Assembly: GCF_000424665.1 (NCBI RefSeq)
Contig: NZ_AUKI01000017.1
Coordinates: 310,001-374,000, forward strand
Reading direction: 5' to 3'
Source of the DNA: Salinimicrobium terrae DSM 17865
Lineage (GTDB): Bacteria; Bacteroidota; Bacteroidia; Flavobacteriales; Flavobacteriaceae
Length of the DNA stretch: 64,000 nt
A program made the translations under genes and the position numbers. The notes beneath the pieces were generated by a model. The model did not search any database. It had not been told where the DNA came from and saw only the letters and a program-made list of their open reading frames with translations. Positions 8,310-17,351 of the stretch are shown piece after piece. How positions within the stretch are numbered: position 1 is the stretch's first letter; each line of letters starts with the position of its first letter.

Positions 8310-11300
8310 TTAAAATCTCATGCCCAGCCCAAAAGTAAATCTCCATCCTTCATCACTTTTGAAGGTGCTAAATTCAGCCCCGAGAATTTCAGCAATGTTA
8401 GCTTTGAGTCCGCCACCGTAGCTGTCATGCCAGGTATCGCTCTCCTGCCCCGGATACCAGACCCTACCGATGTCATAACCACCAAATACCGATAACCACA
8501 GTGGCAGGACAGAAGTTTTAAGCGTATCAAAATTATAAATCAGGTTTCCTCCTGCAGCCGCTGCCTGTTTCCCTGAAAAGCGTTGTTGCCTGTAGCCGCG
8601 TAGGCCATTATTACCTCCGAGGGTTGCTGCCTGATAGAATTCAAAATCATTACCAAAATTTACAGTTCCCTGGATTTTGGTGTTGAGTACTAATTTTCGG
8701 TTCTTGGAAATAGCATTATAAAGCTCAAGATAAGGTTGAAAATATCCATAGATTTCATCTGTTGCGTCCACATTCATTTTTCCACCTCCGGTAAGGCTTA
8801 TGTTGAGTCCGCTGGTAGGTGTCAGTTCTGAATCGTAATTTTCATATTCATAAATGGCTTTTATTCCTCCAAATAGTTGACGATCACCCGGCATGAATTC
8901 ATCTGGAAGAACTTCGCTCTCCTTTTCCTCAACCTTTATACTTTCAAAAGTCGCCAGATATTTGATCTGGTGTCCATACGGAGATTGAAGGGTCCATCCT
9001 GCTTCTCCTGCTATTTCTTCAATCCTGATTCGGTTATACGGCCATCCTTGTTCTTCTGTGAAATTGGGCGTGTCATTTCCAAAGCCAAAGAAATTCCTTG
9101 TATGGCCCGGGCTGGAATAATAGGCACCTAAGTAAAAATTGTAATTTCCGGTGAAATTTTTAAATTCTCCCCCATAGTTCAAATCGAATCCTCTGGTCCT
9201 GGAAAAATAACGCACTGCGAGATCATGGCGACTAGTAAAAGGAAACTCTACAAGGTTTCCGAAGGTGTAAGTTCCACTTAGAGCCGGTACGAAACCATCA
9301 TCGGGATTATAACTAAAACTGGGAACAATACTCATTCCCGTGGGATCCCTTCGGTCTGGATTATACAAATTAACATAATAATCATCTGTAAAAACTGTCC
9401 GGGCACCGCTCTTTTCCTTTACCACATTTCCCTGGGAACGATGATCATATATTTTAAGTGAGTTTCCGTTATCTATATCATAAAGATCATCATCCTGACC
9501 ACCGACCAGCCTCACCAGGATATCACTTTTTCCTTCTCCTGTAACGTAAAATTGGTCATCATCGTCAAGTCCATAAACAATAACTTCTTTGGTCTGGTCT
9601 TCGTAAAAAGTTCTTTGTGCGACCACCTCGTCTCTGTCTCCATCTTTATTTCGGGAAATACGTATGTTGGTACTTCCATCTTCCAGCCTCTCAATATCTA
9701 TATAATCATCTTTATCTGTACCTCTGAGGATAGCAACTTCTATTAGGTGGTCATAGTATCTTTCAGCAATGTCTACCAGATTATCTCGACGTCCTTTTAC
9801 CTTTTCAATTAATTCATTGGTATTTTCACCCTGTATTTCTTCAGGTAAATTAGTAAAGGCTTCTTCTATTATCTCATCCGTTAATCTCTCCTGAAGAAAA
9901 GTAGCCTGGGAAATCCATGTTTCCTTTTCCAGGTTTTGAACAAGATTCCTATCCAGTGTTAAAGCCGAACGTGTAAAAGCCTCTAAATTCTCTATATCTT
10001 CTCCGTAGACAGAAAATTTAGCGCTAAGTCCGCCAAGGGAACGAAGGAACTTGAACAGGAGACCGTCATAATTTGAAAAGACCTGATCCCGGTCTCTTGG
10101 AATAGGTTCAAAAACTCTGTCTCCGTTTTCCAGTTCTATTTCTGCCCAGCGCCACTGATCATTATGCCGGTCCCAATCGCCAAGGAGCATATCGAATATC
10201 CTGGCTCTTATATAAGCTGGTTCATTGACACTATATTGTTCATCTCTTCTAAGACGGTCAAAAAGCCCTTCTGTGCTTTGAATATCATGATTGGGTGCGC
10301 CAAAACTTTCATACCCCAGCCAGTGTTCTTCCGGACGCTCTTCTATCATATAAAGGTCATCCCCGAGCTCAAAATTATAATTTCCAAGAAGAGGTTGTTT
10401 TGGTAAATAATATAGTTCCGGATTGGTATGCAGAACTTCCCCTGCTTCAGCCAAGGTTGGTACGGCAAGGAAACCATAAGGATGGGAGGCGGTATAAAAT
10501 CCCCGGATCAAAGATTCCAGAACGGTTCCGTTGAAAAGTCCGGTTACGGGTTTGTTTTTATAGAGTGCAGCCTGAATAAATTGGAGGGGATCTTTTTTGA
10601 TCTTCCTAAAGTTATATTCTCTGTTTAGGCTGTCTTTTACTCTCAGGGAATTTGTCTGAGTTCCTCCACCCATTCGCATGGGCTCTAGTCCACCGTAAAG
10701 TGTATCGAGATCGGCAGTACGAACAGTGACAGGTTCCAGGAAAAGATCCCGATATCCATCTCCCAACCATATGTTATCATATAGCTTAATTTCATCTTTT
10801 CTTTCCGGGTAAACCGACTGTTCAACCAGAGCAGGGAAAGTTTCCGGTAAGGTATCAATAGGATAGGTTCTATTAGCATCGTAGACCTCCTTTTGAAAAA
10901 GTAGAACAGGCTGATTTTGTTTTGAAGCATAAAAGCTTACCCAGGAAGAACCGTCTTCAAATACATCAAACACAGCAAATCCTTCTCCAGGATATGCAAA
11001 CAAACCATTGTTTCTTAATCCTGCATAAGAAGAAGTAGAAGCAGCCCCAGTGACTATTTGTTTTACATGACCTTCTTCAAGATATTGTAAGGAGTGATCA
11101 TGTCCCGATGCAAAAACAACTTTCCCCCATTTTTTCGAAATCGTTTCCAGCCGGTCTACCAGCTCGCTGTACCTTCTATTCTGAACATCCTGTGAAGAAA
11201 GTCCTCCACTGGTACGAAGCAGCATGGCCATAGATCCTATTAGAGGAACGGGAAGTTTTTTTTCCGAAGGTTTTAAATAAGGGGATAAATAGAAATTTCC

Positions 11301-12014
11301 GCCGTGTATCCCGTTAGAGAAGAGAGGGTGATGCAAAGCAAAGACTGTAGTTTTATTTTGATTCTTTTTTAATTCTGTTTCTATTTCAACAAGCATGGCT
11401 GCCCGTGTTTTGATCTCGGGACAGTCATCATTAATGGTGGGGTGATCATCCCAGTTGTTAATGTACCATTGAGAATCAAGAATAATTAGGTGTACTTCGT
11501 CGGAAATGTCGACAAACTGAATTGGACAGCCATTTCGCGGCATAAAAACATCCGTTTCATCAAGTTTTTCCTCCAGGTATTCTTCCTGTTTCTCCAGTCC
11601 CTCCATACCCTTCTCATCCCAATCCAGTTCTCCGGGAATAAAAACAGGTCTGGCAGATGAACCGTTTACTATCTTAATTTGTTGATCCAGGTTGTTTTTT
11701 GCACTTTGTAATTCTTCTGGATCCTCACTGGTCAGATTCTCAGCCCGAGAGTTGTCACCTAAGAAAACTACAAAATCCTCAACTGAGGAAACGGAATCCA
11801 GGTAATGTTCCAACGCCTTTAAACCGGAAGAGCTGGTATCCTCAACATTATATCCAACATCTCCTATAAGATAGAATGATTTAACCTTTTCCAGGTCTGT
11901 GGGATAATTAGTCTTATCTGGTGAGTAAGAGTCAGCGTATTTGGGTATATGTGATCCACAGGAATGAAGAATAAACATGACAAATACGAGAAGAGGATAT
12001 AATCTAAAATTCAT
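8310..12014 (-). CDS. Metallophosphoesterase-beta-barrel fusion lipoprotein
   Basis: A 1234-residue protein with a lipoprotein signal (lipobox LHSC, Cys19). Residues about 45-320 form a calcineurin-like phosphoesterase: GDVGYN near 51, FLGDNSR near 84, ALHHPLFSNGIH near 228 and ASGHDHSLQYL near 305 supply the usual Asp, Asn and His metal ligands. A long middle region (about 330-860) contains RDRDQVFSNYDG and calcium-site-like acidic repeats (DDDDQFYV, GGQDDDLYD). The C-terminal ~370 residues look like a BamA/D15-type 16-strand barrel, ending in phenylalanine. The sum suggests a surface-exposed phosphatase or nuclease carried by its own barrel. Substrate unknown. Confidence 0.85.
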   Translation of the reverse strand: MNFRLYPLLVFVMFILHSCGSHIPKYADSYSPDKTNYPTDLEKVKSFYLIGDVGYNVEDTSSSGLKALEHYLDSVSSVEDFVVFLGDNSRAENLTSEDPEELQSAKNNLDQQIKIVNGSSARPVFIPGELDWDEKGMEGLEKQEEYLEEKLDETDVFMPRNGCPIQFVDISDEVHLIILDSQWYINNWDDHPTINDDCPEIKTRAAMLVEIETELKKNQNKTTVFALHHPLFSNGIHGGNFYLSPYLKPSEKKLPVPLIGSMAMLLRTSGGLSSQDVQNRRYSELVDRLETISKKWGKVVFASGHDHSLQYLEEGHVKQIVTGAASTSSYAGLRNNGLFAYPGEGFAVFDVFEDGSSWVSFYASKQNQPVLLFQKEVYDANRTYPIDTLPETFPALVEQSVYPERKDEIKLYDNIWLGDGYRDLFLEPVTVRTADLDTLYGGLEPMRMGGGTQTNSLRVKDSLNREYNFRKIKKDPLQFIQAALYKNKPVTGLFNGTVLESLIRGFYTASHPYGFLAVPTLAEAGEVLHTNPELYYLPKQPLLGNYNFELGDDLYMIEERPEEHWLGYESFGAPNHDIQSTEGLFDRLRRDEQYSVNEPAYIRARIFDMLLGDWDRHNDQWRWAEIELENGDRVFEPIPRDRDQVFSNYDGLLFKFLRSLGGLSAKFSVYGEDIENLEAFTRSALTLDRNLVQNLEKETWISQATFLQERLTDEIIEEAFTNLPEEIQGENTNELIEKVKGRRDNLVDIAERYYDHLIEVAILRGTDKDDYIDIERLEDGSTNIRISRNKDGDRDEVVAQRTFYEDQTKEVIVYGLDDDDQFYVTGEGKSDILVRLVGGQDDDLYDIDNGNSLKIYDHRSQGNVVKEKSGARTVFTDDYYVNLYNPDRRDPTGMSIVPSFSYNPDDGFVPALSGTYTFGNLVEFPFTSRHDLAVRYFSRTRGFDLNYGGEFKNFTGNYNFYLGAYYSSPGHTRNFFGFGNDTPNFTEEQGWPYNRIRIEEIAGEAGWTLQSPYGHQIKYLATFESIKVEEKESEVLPDEFMPGDRQLFGGIKAIYEYENYDSELTPTSGLNISLTGGGKMNVDATDEIYGYFQPYLELYNAISKNRKLVLNTKIQGTVNFGNDFEFYQAATLGGNNGLRGYRQQRFSGKQAAAAGGNLIYNFDTLKTSVLPLWLSVFGGYDIGRVWYPGQESDTWHDSYGGGLKANIAEILGAEFSTFKSDEGWRFTFGLGMRF

Positions 12015-12271
12015 ATATTTTTTTAAGTATCAGGTTTGAAATAGGAGGGAACCATAATAAAACAGGATAAAGAAGCTGGTGTTTAAAGAGATGCATGAAA
12101 CAAATCTAACCAGCATATTTTATCCTCTTTATGACCTCTCATTTTCTATGAAAATAATATAGATGAAAAAGTGCAGCAAAAAGTTTAAATGCTGTTAAAC
12201 AAGCTTTAGCCTTTGTGAAGACATCGTTAAATTGTGTATTTGTAAGACCTAAGTAGAATGTTAACCCAAAG
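12015..12271. other. Gene-free interval upstream of the phosphoesterase gene
   Basis: The stretch between the phosphoesterase gene and the tRNA terminator is AT-rich and holds no ORF or repeat that I can support. The minus-strand promoter of the phosphoesterase gene should lie here. Confidence 0.4.
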
Positions 12272-12303
12272 AAAAAAGGCTGAGAAACAAATCTCAGCCT
12301 TTT
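12272..12303 (-). terminator. Rho-independent terminator of tRNA-Leu
   Basis: A 12-bp stem (AAAAGGCTGAGA at 12274-12285 with TCTCAGCCTTTT at 12292-12303) with a six-base loop. On the minus strand it ends in a T-run, seven bases beyond the tRNA 3' end. Confidence 0.85.
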
Positions 12304-12310
12304 CGTTATG

Positions 12311-12392
12311 TACCTTGGGTGGGAATCGAACCCACACGACCGAAGTCACTGGATTTTGAATCCAGCGCGTCTACCAATTCCGCCACCAAGGC
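12311..12392 (-). tRNA. tRNA-Leu(CAA)
   Basis: An 82-nt class II tRNA on the minus strand. The acceptor pairs GCCTTGG with CCAAGGT (a G-U at 1-72) followed by discriminator A73; CCA is not encoded. The anticodon stem-loop is CTGGA-TTCAAAA-TCCAG, giving anticodon CAA (12356-12358) for UUG codons. A long variable arm with a TTCG loop and a T arm GTGGG-TTCGATT-CCCAC complete the leucine-type cloverleaf. A strong terminator follows. A degenerate copy of its 3' half lies at 7132-7173. Confidence 0.97.
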
Positions 12393-12592
12393 AACTGGAC
12401 GGCAAAAGTAATAATTTTTTATTTTATCCGGGAGATGGTGTGGTTAATTTTTTTGGGTAAATAGATTGCTCCGGAAAGACCAAGATCAACAAGCTTTTAA
12501 AAAATTAGTTCTATCTTTTGTTCTTTATTTCCGCTACAGTTTTTCCAAAGAAGAAAAACTGTTCCTTTTTGTTTGCGGTGAAAATCAAATAA

Positions 12593-13582
12593 ATGATGAG
12601 ATCTATATTATATAAAATTGTCGTTGGATTAAGCGCAATCGTTGTTATCCTGAGTATTTTATCTTTGATCCATGATCTAACCTATTGGTATGCTAAGATC
12701 CTGGATTTTCCCAGAACTCAATATTTAATCTTTTCCCTGGTGTGTCTCCTGTTGTTTTTAATCTTAAACAGGAAATGGAACGTCACTTCATATATCGTAG
12801 TTGCCGGACTGGTGGTAGCCATTTCTATTCATTCAATTAAGATAGGTCCCTATTATGTGGGCGAGAAAGTTGTTCCGGAAGTTTCTCAAGAAAACCTGGA
12901 ATCTGCATCCAGTTTAAAGGTTCTTATTGCCAATGTTCTTATTACGAACAGAGATGCAGCCAAGCTTAGAGAAATAATTGAAAAACACCAGCCAGATATG
13001 GTTTTAGCAATGGAAGTAAACAGTTGGTGGGTGGAGCAATTGGACCAAATTGGTTATCCATTTGCCATAAAATATCCTTTGGAAAATGCCTACGGAATGG
13101 CGCTGTATTCCAAACTTCCTCTTCTGGAAAAGGATGTGAAGTTTTTTCAACATCATGATGTTCCATCAGTCCACACAGTGGTAGAACTGAAGTCTGGTCA
13201 AAAAATTAAATTTCATGGAGTCCATCCTGTGGCACCGTTTCCCAGCGATAAATATCCCGATAATGTTGGTCTGAACGAAGTGGCTTTGACCAAAGTAGGA
13301 AAATTAGTGGCGGCGGATAACCTTCCATCGATTGTAGCGGGAGATTTTAATGATGTCTCATGGTCCAGCACTACCAAATTCTTTGAAGAACATGGGAACT
13401 TAAAAAACGTAAGGTTGGGAAGAGGTCTTTACAATTCTTTTAGTGCTCAATCTTTTTGGATGCGGTGGCCTCTTGACCATTTTTTCGTGACAGAAGAGTT
13501 TGAGGCGGTTAAAGTCCAAAGGCTGGATAAATTTGGTTCAGATCATTTTCCCATGCTTACTGAACTTATTTTAAGAAAATAA
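12593..13582 (+). CDS. Membrane-anchored endonuclease/exonuclease/phosphatase (EEP) family protein
   Basis: A 329-residue protein with three N-terminal transmembrane helices (within residues 1-95) and a C-terminal EEP domain facing the periplasm or cytosol. Catalytic landmarks are the metal-binding glutamate in LAMEVNSWW near 138, AGDFNDVSW near 248 and the terminal GSDHFPM near 316. Family members hydrolyse phosphodiesters (DNA, inositol phosphates, sphingomyelin), so the substrate is open. Two ATG codons adjoin at the start; the first is used here. It lies 98 bp before the AI-2E gene on the same strand. Confidence 0.85.
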   Translation: MMRSILYKIVVGLSAIVVILSILSLIHDLTYWYAKILDFPRTQYLIFSLVCLLLFLILNRKWNVTSYIVVAGLVVAISIHSIKIGPYYVGEKVVPEVSQENLESASSLKVLIANVLITNRDAAKLREIIEKHQPDMVLAMEVNSWWVEQLDQIGYPFAIKYPLENAYGMALYSKLPLLEKDVKFFQHHDVPSVHTVVELKSGQKIKFHGVHPVAPFPSDKYPDNVGLNEVALTKVGKLVAADNLPSIVAGDFNDVSWSSTTKFFEEHGNLKNVRLGRGLYNSFSAQSFWMRWPLDHFFVTEEFEAVKVQRLDKFGSDHFPMLTELILRK

Positions 13583-13680
13583 AAACAGTCGGCCTCTACA
13601 GAAAAATGTAAATTCAAATATTAAAGGTTTAATATCTTTTTTCCAAAAGCTTAAACTACCACAGAACTATAACCTAAATA

Positions 13681-14739
13681 ATGTCTAAAGGATCAACGAT
13701 TATAAAAAACACATTTTTAGTAGTGGTAGGAGCTTATTTCCTACTTCAAGGTTTGGCAGCTTCCAAAGGATTTCTTGCTCCACTAGTTTTTGCAGTTGTG
13801 CTTGCTCTTATTGTTTTGCCGGCTGCCAGGAAGATGGAAAAGCTTATAAAATACAGGGGCCTTTCATCATTTCTTAGTACTCTAATGGTATTTATTTTTT
13901 CTTTGCTTTTTTTAAGTCTTTGTTCAATGCAAATACAGAACTTTTTTAATGACTGGTCGGTTATCAAAGAAGCCATGGCACCAGAAGTAGAAGAGTTCAA
14001 AACATTTTTGTTTGAGCATACTCCACTAAACAAGAATTCACTTCAGGAATATTATCCTTCGGGATCCATACCATTTGTTGGAGAAGGAGTTAATGAAGGA
14101 GCTAAGGCCTTGTCTTTTTTAAGATCTTCATTGAATTTCATGGGTTCGTATCTAATAACATTCATTTATACGTTCTTCCTTCTTTTTTACCGTAGTCACT
14201 TTAAAGAATTTCTGCTTTCTCTTTTCAAATCACAGAATCGAACTAAAGTGGCAAAAGTTATAGAGACTTCGGCAGGGACAGTACAGGATTATTTAATTGG
14301 AAGACTAATTCTAATGGGGATTTTGGCGGTTTTTTATTCTGTTGGTTTAGGTTTTTCGGGTGTAGACAACTATCTTTTGGTGGGTGTTATTGCTGCCATT
14401 CTTACTTTGATCCCCTGGATTGGTAATATTATTGGATTTGCCATGGCTATGGTTTTCGGCTACCTCACTTCCGGGGATATTAATGTTTTGTGGGGAATAG
14501 TGATCACCTTTACTGTTTCACAATTTGTAGAAAGTTATATCCTCCAGCCCTATATTGTGGGTGATAAGGTGGGACTTCATCCTTTTTTTGTTATTATTTT
14601 TGTAATGCTGGGGGGGGCAATTTGGGGACTCGTTGGAATGGTAGTGGCAATTCCGGTAATGGCCATGGCCACCGTAATATTCCAGAATGTGGAACTCTTG
14701 AAACCGCTGGGCTTTTTATTTGGTAAAAAACCTGATTGA
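13681..14739 (+). CDS. AI-2E family transporter
   Basis: A 352-residue polytopic membrane protein of the AI-2E transporter (UPF0118/YdiK-PerM) family, with about eight helices. Two N-terminal helices, a soluble segment (about residues 85-155), and a C-terminal bundle with LTLIPWIGNIIGFAMA near 238-253 and the GDKVGLHPFFVI motif near 294 fit the family. Members export quorum signals or act as Na+(Li+)/H+ antiporters; no luxS is seen here, so the signal name should not be taken literally. Confidence 0.9.
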   Translation: MSKGSTIIKNTFLVVVGAYFLLQGLAASKGFLAPLVFAVVLALIVLPAARKMEKLIKYRGLSSFLSTLMVFIFSLLFLSLCSMQIQNFFNDWSVIKEAMAPEVEEFKTFLFEHTPLNKNSLQEYYPSGSIPFVGEGVNEGAKALSFLRSSLNFMGSYLITFIYTFFLLFYRSHFKEFLLSLFKSQNRTKVAKVIETSAGTVQDYLIGRLILMGILAVFYSVGLGFSGVDNYLLVGVIAAILTLIPWIGNIIGFAMAMVFGYLTSGDINVLWGIVITFTVSQFVESYILQPYIVGDKVGLHPFFVIIFVMLGGAIWGLVGMVVAIPVMAMATVIFQNVELLKPLGFLFGKKPD

Positions 14740-14842
14740 TTTTACCGACCGGACTTAAGAAAATTTCTCTTCAGACTACAAAGCAAGACCACCCTTTTAA
14801 AGGAAGGGGATAGCAATTATTTTTGCTGTTGCAGTACTAACT

Positions 14843-16147
14843 TTACTTCCGGGAGGAATTCATCAGGAGTTCAACCTGTTCAGAAAGTTGATCAAGGGTT
14901 TCTACATCTGCCTCATTTTTTAGAGAGCTTCTCGATTCCTGTAGCAGTCGTTTAGCCTCAATCGCTATGATATGGTGATATCCAGGGTCTTTTGTCTCTT
15001 GCCTCATTAATGAAGTGAACATTTTGATTATTTTTTGGACTACCACAATATCCTGACTACAGTACCTTCTCATGGGAGCATTTAAATTATAAAGCAATTC
15101 CTTAAAGGTCACTCCTCTCGTCTTAACGAAATTCTTACCATCTTTTGAAATGAAACTGAGATCGGACTTTTGCATTCTAATTCTCAATAAATCGGTGAGG
15201 TAATCAATGGCATTTAAGGCTGTCCCAGGATCATTAATACCCGGAGACATTGCTTTTACAACGACTTCTGTAATTTGCTTGAAAGCCAGTACATAATTGC
15301 TGGTAACAAGTTCCTCTCTTGAAAAATAAAATTTATTCAGTAAATCTTTAACTGCTTTTTCATCCAATTTCTTTTTTGACCTGAAGGCGGGTACACCCTC
15401 TAAAACAAACGCTCCTTTTATTAGCAGCACCTCAAGTAAAGTCTCATTTTTTTTGCAGAACGAGAGTAGATCATTCTGTGAAAAACTCTGAAAATAACCA
15501 CTTTTAAAAGTCTCATATTCATACCAACCCTCAGTTGCCGGAAAGGTAGAAGCTACATCTTTCTCCTTCTCCAGGAGATAATAAAGTCTTTTCCGGGCAT
15601 CTAAAAATATTTTTTCAAGAATATTAGTGATCTGAATGGTTTCTGAAATATTGTGAATAAAATAAATGAAAGCATATATCGACGTTACTGTAAATAGAAT
15701 GCCAAGAAGGACAGAAAAACCGGGTACCTGGTACTTATCTCCTGTAGGTTGAATTGAAAAGAGGACGAAAATACAGAATAATATACTTGAAATATATATT
15801 CCAAGAATAATCTGGTGACGACGATCTGATATTAATCCCGGGAGGAGGCGTGGGGAATAGTCGCTCGCCGCCTGATTGAGGAGTACCATTACCATTGAAA
15901 AACTAAAAACCATCATTGATATTAAGCCGGTTATGCACGCACTCAAAATCGTTAATCCTGTATCGCCACTATTGACCACCAGGAGAGGAGCATTTTTAAC
16001 CAAATATCCCGAAATACCCAGTTGTTCCAGGTACATCATTAGAAAAGCGAATACCAATCCTAATAGGGCGAATAGTGTAGGATAAAAAGCAATTTTTCCT
16101 TTAACGCTTCTGTACAGGGAAGAGATTTTAAGAAGAAAAAAATTCAT
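14843..16147 (-). CDS. DUF2254 family membrane protein
   Basis: A 434-residue protein with four transmembrane helices in the first ~165 residues (about 17-40, 62-90, 110-130, 143-165) and a long cytosolic C-terminal region. Its MVLLNQAASDYSPRLLPGL segment near residues 87-105 and VKAMSPGINDPGTALNAID near 302-320 are characteristic of DUF2254. The function is unknown. It is convergent with the AI-2E transporter gene and divergent from the small lipoprotein gene, so it has its own promoter. Confidence 0.85.
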   Translation of the reverse strand: MNFFLLKISSLYRSVKGKIAFYPTLFALLGLVFAFLMMYLEQLGISGYLVKNAPLLVVNSGDTGLTILSACITGLISMMVFSFSMVMVLLNQAASDYSPRLLPGLISDRRHQIILGIYISSILFCIFVLFSIQPTGDKYQVPGFSVLLGILFTVTSIYAFIYFIHNISETIQITNILEKIFLDARKRLYYLLEKEKDVASTFPATEGWYEYETFKSGYFQSFSQNDLLSFCKKNETLLEVLLIKGAFVLEGVPAFRSKKKLDEKAVKDLLNKFYFSREELVTSNYVLAFKQITEVVVKAMSPGINDPGTALNAIDYLTDLLRIRMQKSDLSFISKDGKNFVKTRGVTFKELLYNLNAPMRRYCSQDIVVVQKIIKMFTSLMRQETKDPGYHHIIAIEAKRLLQESRSSLKNEADVETLDQLSEQVELLMNSSRK

Positions 16148-16313
16148 CTTGTAGTTTGAAATTATTGGGGAAGTTAATCAAATCATGAAAATTGATAATA
16201 GAAGAGATCATATAAGAATTATATTTTCTAAAACAATTCAAACTTTTTTATAGACCAACGCAACCTTTTGAAAAAATGGAGTCATATAAGTAAACCAAGT
16301 AATTCTATTAAAA

Positions 16314-16772
16314 ATGAAAAAAGTTTTTCTATTGCTTATGTCAATCACGGTATTAACCGGTTGTGAAATTGAAGATGATGGACCAGATTCTGTGCAGGTT
16401 TTAGCCGAAGTAATTGACACAAATCTTCCTGAGTCGTTCGAACCGGGAGAAGTTTACCAGGTCGAAATCACGTATCTTCTCCCAAACGTCTGCCATATAC
16501 CTGTGGGTGTTCAGGCTGTAAGAGGTGGTGCTGAAGGTTCTGCAAGAAGGGACATTTATGTATCCGGGGTAGCTTCATATCTTCCAGGTGAGGGTGAATG
16601 TACTCTGGAAAATGAGGATCTTGAAGAAATAGATTCTTTTTCCCTTAGAGTAGATGAAGATGAACCTTATACGTTTTATCTTTGGACAGGCTTTGACGAA
16701 AACCAGGAGAGTATTTATACCCAAATAGTCGTTCCCGTAGGTGAGACTACGCCAACAACTTCTGTCAAGTAA
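16314..16772 (+). CDS. Small lipoprotein of unknown function
   Basis: A 152-residue acidic lipoprotein (lipobox LTGC, Cys17). The mature part looks like a single beta-sandwich domain and contains two further cysteines (PNVCHIP and GECTLE) that could form a disulphide. I do not recognise a family. It ends 31 bp before the ECF sigma factor and may be co-transcribed with the sigma operon, but the gap leaves room for a separate start. Confidence 0.75.
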   Translation: MKKVFLLLMSITVLTGCEIEDDGPDSVQVLAEVIDTNLPESFEPGEVYQVEITYLLPNVCHIPVGVQAVRGGAEGSARRDIYVSGVASYLPGEGECTLENEDLEEIDSFSLRVDEDEPYTFYLWTGFDENQESIYTQIVVPVGETTPTTSVK

Positions 16773-16803
16773 GGATATAAGGAATTAAGAACCAAAATAA
16801 TAT

Positions 16804-17349
16804 TTGGTGGGTCTAAAGGAACTAGTTCGCCTGTGTAAAAAACAGGATAGAAAAGCGCAGGAAAAGCTTTATCGGGATTACTCCGAAAAGCTTTTTGTGC
16901 TGTGCCTTAAATATTCCGGGAATTACGAACAGGCAAAAGATCTTCTACAGGACAGTTTTATAAAGATTTTTCAGAACATTGAACAATTTGCCGGGAAGGG
17001 TTCTTTTGAAGGGTGGATGACCCGAATAGTGATCAACACTGCCATCAAAAAAAGCAAAAAGAACGGGATCTTTTTAAGTATAACGGGGGACATTTCTGAA
17101 GAGAATGAGGAAAACCTGGATGACGCACTTCTATCTCTGGATTTTTTGATAAAAATAATCCAGGAGTTGCCGGAAGCTTACCGGATGGTATTCAACCTTT
17201 ATGTCATGGAAAATTATTCTCACAAAGAGATCGCGCAGATGTTGGGAATTTCTGAAGGAACTTCTAAATCGAATCTAGCCCGGGCACGCATTAAACTTAG
17301 AGAAAGAGTCAGGCAATACAACAGGGCAAATTCCCTAAAATCGATATAA
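16804..17349 (+). CDS. ECF-type RNA polymerase sigma factor
   Basis: A 181-residue sigma-70 family protein of extracytoplasmic-function type. Region 2 is LYRDYSEKLFVLCLKY through DLLQDSFIKIF and FEGWMTRIVINTAIK (about residues 20-80). Region 4 is QELPEAYRMVFNLYV followed by the helix-turn-helix YSHKEIAQMLGISEGTSKS (about 117-160). No region 3 is present. The start is TTG at 16804 or GTG at 16807; no ATG fits. The next gene starts 2 bases after its stop and encodes the likely membrane partner, the usual sigma/anti-sigma arrangement. Confidence 0.92.
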   Translation: MVGLKELVRLCKKQDRKAQEKLYRDYSEKLFVLCLKYSGNYEQAKDLLQDSFIKIFQNIEQFAGKGSFEGWMTRIVINTAIKKSKKNGIFLSITGDISEENEENLDDALLSLDFLIKIIQELPEAYRMVFNLYVMENYSHKEIAQMLGISEGTSKSNLARARIKLRERVRQYNRANSLKSI

Positions 17350-17351
17350 AA

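Noticed and set aside
13681-14739. Quorum-sensing module
   Set aside because: The AI-2E family name is historical; no luxS or receptor is present.
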